Position numbers and translations under genes: made by a program
Notes under the pieces: generated by a model
Databases searched by the model: none
What the model was told of the DNA's origin: nothing
The model's input: the letters and a program-made list of their open reading frames with translations, nothing else
Part shown: piece after piece, positions 1 through 6,142 of the stretch
Layout: the number at the start of each line of letters is the position of its first letter
How positions within the stretch are numbered: the first letter of the stretch is position 1
DNA from: JAVBLW01 sp031553215
GTDB lineage: Bacteria; Bacillota_I; Bacilli_A; Acholeplasmatales; Anaeroplasmataceae
Length of the DNA stretch: 16,863 nt
Direction of reading: 5' to 3'
NCBI GenBank assembly: GCA_031553215.1
Contig: JAVBLW010000021.1
Coordinates: forward strand, 1 to 16,863

Positions 1-418
1 AAGTACCATCATAGAATATGATGACCTAGGAAACATCCTAACTAAAATAAAAGGTAACTATACTTTAGAAGAAAACATTGAAAAAACACAAGAATTAGAG
101 TATTATTATAATAAAGATAAACTAACATCTTATAACAACCACCCCATACTATATGATGTATATGGAAAACTAAAAGAATACCGTGGGAACAAAATAGAAT
201 GGAACAAAGTAAAGAATCTAAGTAAATATGGTTACTTTGAATATAAGTACAATGCATATAACATAAGAACCAAAAAGATAGTAGACAAAACAGAAACAAC
301 CTACTACCTCGAAGGAAACAAAATACTAAAAGAAACAAGAGACACCTATCAAGACCTACCAAAATATATATACAAAGATATAGATACATACTTAAACGTA
401 GAAAGACTAGAACTAGAA

Positions 419-429
419 TATATATATAT
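419..429 (+). repeat. (TA)5T dinucleotide tract at an RHS frameshift
   Basis: Five TA units plus T sit exactly where the reading frame of the RHS core breaks. With one unit fewer the codons read Glu-Tyr-Ile-Tyr-Asp-Ala-Trp-Gly, matching the family motif (compare the Tyr-Tyr-Asp-Ala-Tyr-Gly in the RHS fragment near 16410). The tract could be a slippage-prone switch or a sequencing or assembly indel. Confidence 0.75.
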
Positions 430-540
430 GATGCCTGGGGAAATCATCAAATAGATACAAACATAGATGATATAGCAAACATCAATCCCTATAGATATAG
501 AAATTACTACTATGATCAAGAATCTAACCTATATTACTGT

Positions 541-567
541 AATTCAAGATACTATGATCCAGAAGTA
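541..567 (+). repeat. RHS core direct repeat, left copy
   Basis: The bases coding NSRYYDPEV match 16534-16560 in 25 of 27 positions, in the same orientation about 16 kb apart. The surrounding core is also homologous at lower identity. Confidence 0.75.
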
Positions 568-1136
568 GGAAGATGGATATCACAAGATAGTATAGAATAT
601 CTAGATAAAGAAACCATTAATGGTCTTAATCTATATATTTATTGTAATAATAATCCCGTGATGATGGTAGATAAGGATGGTAATAGTTGGAAGAGTTTTT
701 GGAAGAAAGCTTGGAGCTGGACAATTGCGGGAATTCAGACAGCAATAGGTATCGGATTGATGTTTGTGCCTGGTGCTCAAGGTCTAGGTGTTGCATTGCT
801 TGCTTCTGGAGCAACATCAATGTTTTCAAATGTCCTTTCAGCAATGGGAATAAATAGTAAAATTTCCAGCATAGCATCTTCAATTTCATCTATAGTTATA
901 GGATTTGCATTATTGTTTACTACATTTGCTGCGGTTGGTGCGAATCTAATTGGATCTGGTGCTGGTGGAGTTTTAGGTGGATATATTAGTGAAGTGTTAG
1001 GATTTAGTTTTACAGCGGGATCAATTATTGGTAGTATAGTAGGCAGTATTATTGGTGGAAAAATTCACAAATTATGGACAGGTGGATTTAAGACAAGAGC
1101 CGATTTTAAAACACATTACAATAATCACGGGATACA

Positions 1137-1361
1137 ATGGGTTATACTAGTATGAGTGCATATGCTAAAGATGCTAGGTATGTTATGAAAACTGGTCTTT
1201 ACGTTAAAGAAATGAATGGATATATTAAGTTTCTAGGTCATGGTGGCTCTGCAAATTATGCTTTTGTTGGGCAAACCAGAGGGTTATTTAGTAAAATAAC
1301 GACTTTTGGGATTAGAGATGTAGGAGATTTAGCAAGAAAATTATCTTGGCTAGTTCATTAG
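1137..1361 (+). pseudogene. C-terminal toxin tip of the RHS protein, displaced by one base
   Basis: This 74-codon stretch continues the RHS protein upstream in another frame. The frame ending at 1155 reads HYNNHGIQW; adding one G to the GGG at 1139-1141 would give HYNNHGIQWGYTSMSAY, which runs on into this segment. It holds small-domain features seen in RNase-like tips: KDARYVMK, GYIKFLGHGG, NYAFVGQTRG and ITTFGIRD. I do not recognise the precise toxin family; a BECR-type RNase fold is a guess. The segment has its own ATG at 1137 but no ribosome binding site, so independent translation is unlikely. The stop at 1359-1361 touches the GGAGG ribosome binding site of the next gene, which fits a toxin-immunity pair. 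Confidence 0.65.
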
Positions 1362-1371
1362 GAGGAAAACG

Positions 1372-1743
1372 ATGGTTGTCAAAAAAAATTTAGAATCAGA
1401 TGGATATAATGTTGATATGATTGTCACAGATGGTGAACACGAAATAATTTGCTATCAATATTTTTCAGATCCAATTAAAGAAAAGATTGAAGGAAAAAAA
1501 GTTTGCGAAGTAACATCGTTATTAGCTAAAAATATTATGCTAAGTGAGAATGATAAATACTTAATAAGTAAGGGGAATTCATATTATGAATATCATTTAC
1601 AAGGTGAAGTCATAGAAACCGATAAACCTATTATTGGAATTGGTAAAATTATAATAAAGCTTGATCAACCCTTGCCAAAAGATATTATGAAGGGACAGTA
1701 CATTGAATTTGAAGTAAGCAGACTTGATTGCATAATAGAATAA
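1372..1743 (+). CDS. probable immunity protein for the RHS toxin tip
   Basis: A 123-residue acidic, soluble protein with no signal peptide or membrane segment. A GGAGG site at 1361-1365, overlapping the toxin stop codon, sets the ATG at 1372. It sits directly after the toxin tip in the same direction, the standard place for the cognate immunity gene in polymorphic toxin loci. The C-terminal half reads GIGKIIIKLDQPLPKDI followed by GQYIEFEVSRLDCI; I recall this pattern in small proteins next to clostridial RHS tips, but cannot name a Pfam family. It is expected to act in the cytoplasm by binding and blocking the tip. The frame is intact although the upstream toxin is broken, as expected if immunity is retained against toxin from sibling cells. 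Confidence 0.7.
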   Translation: MVVKKNLESDGYNVDMIVTDGEHEIICYQYFSDPIKEKIEGKKVCEVTSLLAKNIMLSENDKYLISKGNSYYEYHLQGEVIETDKPIIGIGKIIIKLDQPLPKDIMKGQYIEFEVSRLDCIIE

Positions 1744-1809
1744 AATAAATTTAAGTTAATAAAATTACAATATTTTCAATGTTGGAATTTTGTTAACATA
1801 TACATTTTG

Positions 1810-1835
1810 CTTCTTTGTCGGGTCTCCCAAAGAAG
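1810..1835 (+). other. stem-loop after the immunity gene
   Basis: CTTCTTTG (1810-1817) pairs with CAAAGAAG (1828-1835) around a 10-nt loop. There is no T-run after it, so it is not a terminator by itself; it may protect the mRNA 3' end ahead of the terminator at 1858. Confidence 0.45.
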
Positions 1836-1857
1836 ATACAAGTAAATATATAAATAC

Positions 1858-1896
1858 AAGGATAGTCTCTTTTAAAAAAGGGGATTATCCTTTTTT
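1858..1896 (+). terminator. rho-independent terminator of the RHS/immunity unit
   Basis: A 12-bp stem pairs 1858-1869 (AAGGATAGTCTC) with 1881-1892 (GGGATTATCCTT), with two G-U pairs, and is followed by T1891-1896. It ends transcription from the RHS/immunity genes. The terminator at 10274 uses nearly the same stem sequence. Confidence 0.85.
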
Positions 1897-1904
1897 GCAT
1901 GAAA

Positions 1905-1960
1905 TGTCACAGGGGGAGTGGTGAACTTGTCACCCCCTTTACCATCTGCCACCACTCCCC
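1905..1960. repeat. GC-rich inverted repeat, REP/IS-end-like
   Basis: GGGGAGTGGTG (1913-1923) is perfectly complementary to CACCACTCCCC (1950-1960). A competing stem pairs AGGGGG (1911-1916) with CCCCCT (1933-1938), and TGTCAC occurs at 1905-1910 and 1928-1933. The block is strikingly GC-rich in AT-rich surroundings. It recalls palindromic repeats with TGTCAC next to a G-run that are common in Firmicutes genomes; that resemblance is from memory. Confidence 0.55.
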
Positions 1961-2461
1961 AAAGAAATTAATTTGATAAACATAACAAAACGTTATAGTA
2001 AAGCATATTGTAAAAAAAAGATTTATTCTTCTATTTGAAAATTTAGAAAATTTGTTCATAGCAAAATCTATAATGCATGGATAAATTAAAGAAGGATATG
2101 ATAATACTCAACAATTAAAAGAAAAATTAAGAAGTAATAAATTATTATAGTTATGTAAAATCGTTAGCAAAGGCTTGATTCTTAATAAACTGGGTCAAGC
2201 TTTTTAATTTGATAAAAAACAAGATCATATTATTTTTAACTACAAACAAAATCAAACCGAAATAAGTGTAGATGAATATGGAAGGTACAAGAGAGGAAGA
2301 AGGATTTGTTGAAAAATATAAAACACCCAAAGAACTTCTAGATACTGCACGTATTGATGGCAAATCACTGAATGAAGTATGGGGATTTGAACACAATAGA
2401 GTTTGAATCCCTTTTTATTTTGTAAAGTAAAAAATCTAAGTATATATCCAATTTAAACAGA
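1961..2461. other. gene-poor AT-rich stretch with coding debris
   Basis: No intact gene is visible here. Short open stretches such as 2085-2150 (reading KEGYDNTQQLKEKLRSNK to a stop) and the fragments at 2208-2406 look like pieces of decayed genes in shifting frames. This is typical of graveyards downstream of RHS toxin loci. Confidence 0.4.
2208..2406 (+). pseudogene. degenerate gene fragment, unknown
   Basis: Two short frames abut. 2208-2312 reads QNQTEISVDEYGRYKRGRR to a stop. 2278-2406 reads EKYKTPKELLDTARIDGKSL then NEVWGFEHNRV to a stop. Neither has a ribosome binding site, and the codons look protein-like. They probably derive from one gene split by a frameshift, possibly an old immunity or toxin-tip cassette. 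I do not recognise the family. Confidence 0.3.
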
Positions 2462-2478
2462 TGTCGAGTTTTGTCGAA
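2462..2478 (+). promoter_or_regulatory. tandem Spo0A-like (0A) boxes
   Basis: TGTCGAG at 2462 and TGTCGAA at 2472 lie in the same orientation, offset by 10 bp (one helical turn). The 0A-box consensus is TGNCGAA, and the abrB operator has this tandem 10-bp layout. The second box ends 9 nt before a candidate -35 (TTGATA, 2488-2493). The same arrangement occurs on the minus strand at 5535-5519. Confidence 0.5.
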
Positions 2479-2487
2479 GGATAGATA

Positions 2488-2516
2488 TTGATAAACTAGC
2501 TTGTATTTGATAATAT
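2488..2516 (+). promoter_or_regulatory. candidate sigma-A promoter upstream of the 2TM-beta gene
   Basis: TTGATA at 2488-2493 is followed by GATAAT (2509-2514, 15-nt spacer) or TAATAT (2511-2516, 17-nt spacer). It would give a leader of about 120 nt before the ATG at 2643. The -10 is imperfect; support comes from the matching architecture upstream of the gene starting at 5354. Confidence 0.4.
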
Positions 2517-2642
2517 AAAATTAACAAGACTAATTTTTCCAAAACATCAATATGAGATTAATTAACTTTATTTATTATAAAAATATAAATTAGAAAGGAA
2601 TAATACAATATATCTTAGTTAAATTGTATTACATATAGCAAA

Positions 2643-3296
2643 ATGAAAGAATTACAAGACTTTTATACATCTAAAATGAAGACAATAATACTTATCGTCC
2701 CAACCCTGTGTTCGATAGTAATTAGTGTTATCGCTGCATATATCGAACAAAAAGTAGTTCATTTCATATTAATGAGTATTACCTCATCATTTTTTGTTGG
2801 TTTTGTCTTTTATTTTGGCAATAAATTTATAAAAAATTTCTGGTGGATGAAGTCTAAAAAAAATTTATATTTTAAAGGTAAGTGGCATGCAGAATCAACT
2901 TATTTCATAGAAAGAAAGATTGATGACGATTCAAAATATTCAATAAATTCAGTTGAAAATGGACAAAAAGAAAAACATTTTGTTGTTATTAAGCAAGATT
3001 GTTTAAAAATTCAAATTATGCCATCTTCAGGAAATGATGTTTTCTCTACATGGGAATCATTGTCGGTAAATATAATAAGTGATCAAGAATCTCCTCATAT
3101 ACACATTTTATATAAGGTTGAGTATATAGGTGTTGACGATCCTATAATGTATGGTTATGAAGAAATGAGTGTTAGTGAGTTTGATAAAAAAGGATATCCT
3201 TGTGAAATGATTGGGAAATTTTATCACTGTGCATTACCAAATAAAAATTTATTACGTGGAACTGTAATTTATACTAAAAGAAAAGAAGGTGAATAA
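2643..3296 (+). CDS. two-TM, beta-rich membrane protein, Cap15/S-2TMbeta-like
   Basis: A 217-residue protein. Two hydrophobic helices (about 14-34 and 38-58) joined by a tight turn form a hairpin anchor, and the rest is predicted cytosolic and beta-rich. The C-terminal part begins LYFKGKWHAES (75-85), a lipocalin-like G-x-W opening, continues with VVIKQDCLKIQIMPSS and HILYKVEY, and ends with MIGKFYH and RGTVIYTK. This order matches the two-TM plus beta-barrel plan of CBASS effector Cap15, the S-2TMbeta family, in which a cyclic nucleotide triggers inner-membrane disruption. That assignment rests on architecture and motif spacing remembered for the family, not on a search. The ATG at 2643 has no good ribosome binding site. 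The next gene starts 2 nt after the stop, so the two are co-transcribed. No CD-NTase or mCpol gene is in the window, so the trigger is unknown. Confidence 0.5.
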   Translation: MKELQDFYTSKMKTIILIVPTLCSIVISVIAAYIEQKVVHFILMSITSSFFVGFVFYFGNKFIKNFWWMKSKKNLYFKGKWHAESTYFIERKIDDDSKYSINSVENGQKEKHFVVIKQDCLKIQIMPSSGNDVFSTWESLSVNIISDQESPHIHILYKVEYIGVDDPIMYGYEEMSVSEFDKKGYPCEMIGKFYHCALPNKNLLRGTVIYTKRKEGE

Positions 3297-3298
3297 AA

Positions 3299-4030
3299 AT
3301 GAGTAATTACTTAATTATTGGAGGAAATTCCGATATTGGGTTTGGTTTAGCAAAATATTTGATTGAAAGCAATCATAATGTTGTTGTAGTTACAAGGTCA
3401 AAATGCAAGCATGCCATAATTGATTGTTTAAAATTAATAGAAGGTATAGATCTTTTAAATGAAGAATGCTTAAGAAAATTATGCATTGAAGTTGAGAATC
3501 TATTTGAAACAAATTTTAATATTATACATAGTGTAGGAGATTTTTGGTTTCACAAATCAATGGAAGATACAAAAATAAGTGAAGCGAATAATTTAATACA
3601 AAGTCACTATTCTACATTATTTAATGTGATAAAGTATTTGGTTCCAATTCAAATAAAAAAGGGCGGAGGTAAATTAATTGCCTTCAGTTGTAATTCTGTA
3701 AAATATAATTACCCATATATGGCAGCATTTACGTCTGCAAAATCTGCGGTTGAATGTCTTGTTAAGTGTAGCGCTAATGAATTTTCTAATCGAAATATTA
3801 TAATTAATGCTTTTGCATTACCATCTATTTTTACAGAAAAAGTTGCGAATTCTAAGCCTGAAAATTTTGCAAATAAATTTATAACGCTAAATGAACTTTG
3901 TTCTACAATTGTCAATATGATTGAAAATCTATCTATTTTTACTAATGGAAATGTTATAGCATTGTTTAAATATGATGATAATTTTTATAAAAAAGGATAT
4001 TTAGAAAGGAATATAATATATAAAGATTAG
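3299..4030 (+). CDS. SDR-fold protein lacking the catalytic Tyr
   Basis: 243 residues with a Rossmann start YLIIGGNSDIGFGLAKYL (4-21), equivalent to the short-chain dehydrogenase TGxxxGxG motif, and an INAFALPSIFTE stretch equivalent to the family's N-A-x-x-P-G-x-x-x-T segment. The active-site region reads IAFSCNS (127-133) and later AAFTSAKSA, so the usual YxxxK is F144-x-x-x-K148. The Tyr that acts as the general acid/base is Phe, and the catalytic Ser position falls at S130/C131. The NNAG motif is replaced by HSVGDF. Nucleotide binding is plausible but ordinary oxidoreductase chemistry is not. It begins 2 nt after the two-TM protein, with AAAGAAGGTGAATAAA before the ATG serving as ribosome binding site, so the two probably work together. 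A binding or sensing role is inferred. Confidence 0.75.
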   Translation: MSNYLIIGGNSDIGFGLAKYLIESNHNVVVVTRSKCKHAIIDCLKLIEGIDLLNEECLRKLCIEVENLFETNFNIIHSVGDFWFHKSMEDTKISEANNLIQSHYSTLFNVIKYLVPIQIKKGGGKLIAFSCNSVKYNYPYMAAFTSAKSAVECLVKCSANEFSNRNIIINAFALPSIFTEKVANSKPENFANKFITLNELCSTIVNMIENLSIFTNGNVIALFKYDDNFYKKGYLERNIIYKD

Positions 4031-4106
4031 TAGAAGTTTTAAACTATATAAGATGTTAGTTCCAATTAAAGCACAATTTTTAATATATAAATATTAGTAT
4101 CGAAAT

Positions 4107-4460
4107 TTGTTTCTTAAATTTAACAGGATTCAAACTTTTTTATTTTTCTTAAAATATTTGATAAAAATAAGTGCTACGACAAATGGACTATTATTAAATA
4201 ATAAAGATACTAGGGCGGATATCATAGAAAACTTTTCTAAGATTGTCATTAGTTTAGAAGGATTTGAAACTATTAACGACTTAGCGAGATCAATGGAAGG
4301 TCATTTTAAAATTATGAATTTAAGTCATGAAAGAATACATAGTGAAAGAACTAAAATGGAAAAAATGTTAGACAATTCAAAAATAAATTTATTAAATAAT
4401 GAGTCAAGAATGAGACCTTGTTTATCATGTGATAGTGATAATACTTGTTCATATAGGTGA
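4107..4460 (+). CDS. small hypothetical protein, uncertain start
   Basis: An open frame of up to 117 codons from a TTG at 4107, with no clear ribosome binding site. The first in-frame ATG is well inside, at the codons for MEGHFKIM. The N-terminal part is hydrophobic (FLFFLKYLI), the middle helical and charged (ERIHSERTKMEKML), and the C-terminus is Cys-containing, RPCLSCDSDNTCSYR, with a CxxC. No family is recognised. It lies 76 nt after the SDR-like gene and before the terminator at 4582, so it may be a third gene of that operon or the 3' remnant of one. Confidence in a real product is modest. Confidence 0.35.
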   Translation: MFLKFNRIQTFLFFLKYLIKISATTNGLLLNNKDTRADIIENFSKIVISLEGFETINDLARSMEGHFKIMNLSHERIHSERTKMEKMLDNSKINLLNNESRMRPCLSCDSDNTCSYR

Positions 4461-4581
4461 AAAGAAAGTAGATTAAAAAAGAATGTTTTTGTAACTGCAT
4501 TTGGGAACTTAAGAATAAAATGTAATAATTAATAAACATAGATAGTTTATGTGATTCAACTTCATCGTTTTGTACCAATAG

Positions 4582-4618
4582 AAAAGACTCCAGGTTATTA
4601 TAAATCTGGAGTCTTTTT
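4582..4618. terminator. terminator, probably bidirectional
   Basis: AAAAGACTCCAG (4582-4593) pairs perfectly with CTGGAGTCTTTT (4606-4617), with A-run and T-run flanks. It separates the rightward 2TM/SDR unit from the leftward secreted-protein gene and can serve both. Confidence 0.85.
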
Positions 4619-4670
4619 AAAGAATACTTTTACCCACGTAAGGTACCTATTTTGTGAGTTTAATCAAATA

Positions 4671-5354
4671 TTAATAATTAAGATATAAGTTATCTGACAT
4701 TACTATGTTTGAACTTCCTACTTCCCAAGAATAGTAATCATATGCATCACCAAAATAATCTAAATGAGTGGTTGAAAAAGAAATCCCCATTTTAAAGTTT
4801 TGGTTTGTAGGTAGATTACTAGGTAATGTAAATGAAGCATAATAATAGCTTGAATTATATCTATCTACAAATGATGGTGCATATGCAGTACCCGTTCCAT
4901 TGATAAATAAGAAGAACGGTTGAACGTTAGTTCCATTTCTATGATTTGCATCTCCATAATAATTTCCTACATAAGTAAAAGAATTATATGCATAATTCAT
5001 ATTTCCATAGTTAAATAAGGTTACACTATTATAATAGTAATCACTATAGTAAAATTCATCATAGTACATTAATTCTGTTGGATAAGCAAAAATTACATGA
5101 ATTTCTCTAGGACCAACAATATTTAATGTTAACTTTGGCGTAAAATCACTTATATATGGTCTAAGATCTTGTCCAGTTCTTTCATAATAATAAAATAATC
5201 CATCATTCCACTTATGGCTAGAACTATGCAATCTAGTATTGTTATTAGCATATTCATAACTTCTAATATCTGGTGATGAGGCCTTAACGCTAGATGTGAA
5301 AAGTAGCATAGTAAACATTAAAGTAAATAAACCTAAAAAAAACTTTTTTTTCAT
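4671..5354 (-). CDS. secreted tyrosine-rich protein, unknown function
   Basis: 227 residues with a classical signal peptide: KKK, a hydrophobic core (FFLGLFTLMFTMLLF), and a likely signal peptidase I site after SSVKA (about residue 25). There is no lipobox Cys, no LPxTG and no other membrane segment, so the protein should be released outside the cell. The mature part is very rich in Tyr, Asn and Ser (DEFYYSDYYYNS, YNSFTYVGNYYG, DRYNSSYYYASF) and looks beta-rich. No domain family is recognised. AGGAGG lies just upstream of the ATG (minus strand, 5361-5366). Upstream are a consensus minus-strand promoter (5509-5482) and tandem 0A-like boxes (5535-5519), which suggest growth-phase or sporulation control. 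Its own leader is about 120 nt. Confidence 0.75.
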   Translation of the reverse strand: MKKKFFLGLFTLMFTMLLFTSSVKASSPDIRSYEYANNNTRLHSSSHKWNDGLFYYYERTGQDLRPYISDFTPKLTLNIVGPREIHVIFAYPTELMYYDEFYYSDYYYNSVTLFNYGNMNYAYNSFTYVGNYYGDANHRNGTNVQPFFLFINGTGTAYAPSFVDRYNSSYYYASFTLPSNLPTNQNFKMGISFSTTHLDYFGDAYDYYSWEVGSSNIVMSDNLYLNY

Positions 5355-5481
5355 AAAATTTCCTCCTTTTATTTTTGAATCTTAATTGATAAACGAATTA
5401 ATTCTATTAAGGATTAGGATGCTTTATTAAGTTTTATTCCCCCATCTTTAACAAAGTAATCGCTTAATGGTACCTAATTTT

Positions 5482-5509
5482 ATTATAAAATACATTTAAG
5501 TAATGTCAA
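5482..5509 (-). promoter_or_regulatory. consensus sigma-A promoter of the secreted-protein gene
   Basis: On the minus strand TTGACA (5509-5504) and TATAAT (5487-5482) are separated by 16 nt. Both hexamers are perfect. Transcription should start near 5475, giving a leader of about 120 nt before the start codon at 5354. Confidence 0.75.
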
Positions 5510-5518
5510 ACACAATGG

Positions 5519-5535
5519 TTCGACATATTGCGACA
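5519..5535 (-). promoter_or_regulatory. tandem Spo0A-like (0A) boxes
   Basis: Read on the minus strand, TGTCGCA then TGTCGAA are offset by 10 bp, and the second ends 9 nt before the -35. Spacing and orientation match the pair at 2462-2478 exactly. The boxes could also influence the rightward gene at 5634, but that gene has no clear promoter next to them. Confidence 0.5.
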
Positions 5536-5633
5536 TCGATACAATGAAAATTGAAAATAATTGAAGAGTATAATCTAATTAAAATAAATATTTTTATATC
5601 TTTATCATATCATTAAATAAAGGATTTGATAAT

Positions 5634-5903
5634 ATGATAGACAAAAATATAGCATGGGAAGTTGCTGAGATATTAAATCTTAAATTTGATAAATATAATT
5701 TTGAAGATTTTTATATAGGTTTAAATATTGAAATGGAACATGGCCTAATAGATCCCAACACAAACGTGACAAATGATAATTTAATAACAACTGCTAAAAT
5801 AGCTTTAGCTCATCTTAATGAATATAGTGACTATTATAATCAAGAATATGGATTACCAGCTCTAGAAGAATATTTAAAGGATAAAAAGAATAATTGCCTA
5901 TGA
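5634..5903 (+). CDS. DUF5661-like small protein
   Basis: 89 residues. The sequence carries the features I associate with the DUF5661 family: an N-terminal helix with EVAEILNLKFDKYNFEDF, then GLNIEMEHGLIDP followed by NVTNDNL, then KIALAHLNEYSDYYNQEYGL. Several positions (the E-H-G, N-V-T and A-H-L-N-E stretches) are the family signature as I remember it. The function of the family is unknown; it is a soluble cytosolic protein. The start ATG has a weak AAAGGA site upstream at 5620-5625. A possible -10 (TATAAT, 5569-5574) is present without a good -35. The gene stands alone between the divergent secreted-protein gene and the riboswitch promoter. Confidence 0.7.
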   Translation: MIDKNIAWEVAEILNLKFDKYNFEDFYIGLNIEMEHGLIDPNTNVTNDNLITTAKIALAHLNEYSDYYNQEYGLPALEEYLKDKKNNCL

Positions 5904-5928
5904 TTTAATCTTTGTCAAACATATTATA

Positions 5929-5957
5929 TTGACATAGGATAGTAAAAATTCTATAAT
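5929..5957 (+). promoter_or_regulatory. consensus promoter of the riboswitch/ATPase unit
   Basis: TTGACA (5929-5934) and TATAAT (5952-5957) are separated by 17 nt. Both hexamers and the spacing are ideal, so basal transcription should be strong and control is left to the riboswitch downstream. Confidence 0.85.
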
Positions 5958-5984
5958 ATAATTATCTCTTTGCAATGCAAGAAA

Positions 5985-6070
5985 TTACATTACAATCTGA
6001 TCAGGCGATACTTTAGTATGCAGCCGGGCCAAAAAGGCAACAGGAAAATACACATCCTGTGGGACAGTAT
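5985..6070 (+). promoter_or_regulatory. NiCo (czcD) riboswitch aptamer
   Basis: The leader contains the conserved blocks of the NiCo riboswitch: GCAGCCGGGCC, AGGCAACAGGA, and CATCCTGTGGGACAGTA. Hairpins fit the multi-stem junction: GC(G)ATAC/GTATGC with a TTTA loop (6005-6022), GCC/GGC with an A-rich loop (about 6027-6038), and CAGGA (6041-6045) with TCCTG (6055-6059). The class binds Co2+ and Ni2+ cooperatively, and response to Fe2+ has also been reported. Base pairing of the last aptamer helix uses bases that also form the terminator at 6052-6082, so metal binding should allow read-through into the ATPase gene. The outer boundaries are approximate. Confidence 0.8.
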
Positions 6071-6088
6071 CTCACAGGGTGTTTTTTT
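6052..6088 (+). terminator. riboswitch-controlled intrinsic terminator
   Basis: 6052-6063 pairs with 6071-6082 around a 7-nt loop, with two G-T pairs, and is followed by T6082-6088. The 5' arm overlaps the CCTG strand of the last aptamer helix (6055-6059), so the aptamer and the terminator exclude each other. The expected logic is metal bound, terminator blocked, ATPase on. Confidence 0.8.
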
Positions 6089-6100
6089 ATAATTTAAATG

Positions 6101-6135
6101 AGCACCCTCATTGTTAAGTGGATAGAAAGGGTGCT
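6101..6135 (+). promoter_or_regulatory. second hairpin covering the ATPase ribosome binding site
   Basis: AGCACCCT (6101-6108) pairs with AGGGTGCT (6128-6135) around a 19-nt loop. The 3' arm contains the only plausible ribosome binding site (AAAGGGTG) for the ATG at 6143. CACCCT (6103-6108) is also complementary to AGGGTG (6076-6081) in the terminator 3' arm, so alternative pairing is possible. Confidence 0.5.
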
Positions 6136-6142
6136 TTTATTT

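Larger units (their letters stand above)
2..1155 (+). pseudogene. RHS/YD-repeat protein, C-terminal part, frameshifted; hydrophobic pre-toxin region
   Basis: This is the 3' part of an RHS toxin gene cut by the window edge. From base 2 one frame reads YD-repeat sequence (IEYDDLGN, YLEGNKI) and stops at 452-454. The RHS-core ending continues in another frame from 427: YDAWGN, NSRYYDPEVGRW, then NGLNLYIYCNNNPV. Deleting one TA from the (TA)n run at 419-429 would join the frames exactly as the family expects. After the core, from about 670, the protein becomes a Gly/Ala/Ile-rich hydrophobic stretch (about 670-1075) of the kind found just before toxin tips; a role in membrane passage is inferred. 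The frame stops at 1155, overlapping the true continuation in the third frame. Base composition also changes near 640: the core is A/C-rich, the tip G/T-richer, as is usual for RHS tips acquired separately. The frameshifted state makes a functional full-length product doubtful. Confidence 0.8.

Noticed and set aside
42..889. Open frames on the minus strand (42-389, 626-889)
   Set aside because: They are shadows of the RHS coding frames on the plus strand. They lack ribosome binding sites and have implausible composition (low-complexity Leu/Phe/Cys).
1815..1821. Single TGTCGGG near 1815 as another 0A box
   Set aside because: It departs from TGNCGAA, has no tandem partner 10 bp away and lies within a stem-loop in a 3' region.
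2643..4460. Complete CBASS or Panoptes operon
   Set aside because: No CD-NTase, mCpol, Cap2/Cap3 or other nucleotide-synthesising gene is present; only the effector-like protein can be argued.
5569..5574. TATAAT as a firm promoter for the DUF5661-like gene
   Set aside because: No acceptable -35 at 16-18 nt; in DNA this AT-rich the hexamer alone is weak evidence.
6098..6142. Upstream ATG at 6098 as the start of the ATPase
   Set aside because: It would encode the regulatory hairpin as protein and has no ribosome binding site; the ATG at 6143 matches the usual family N-terminus.
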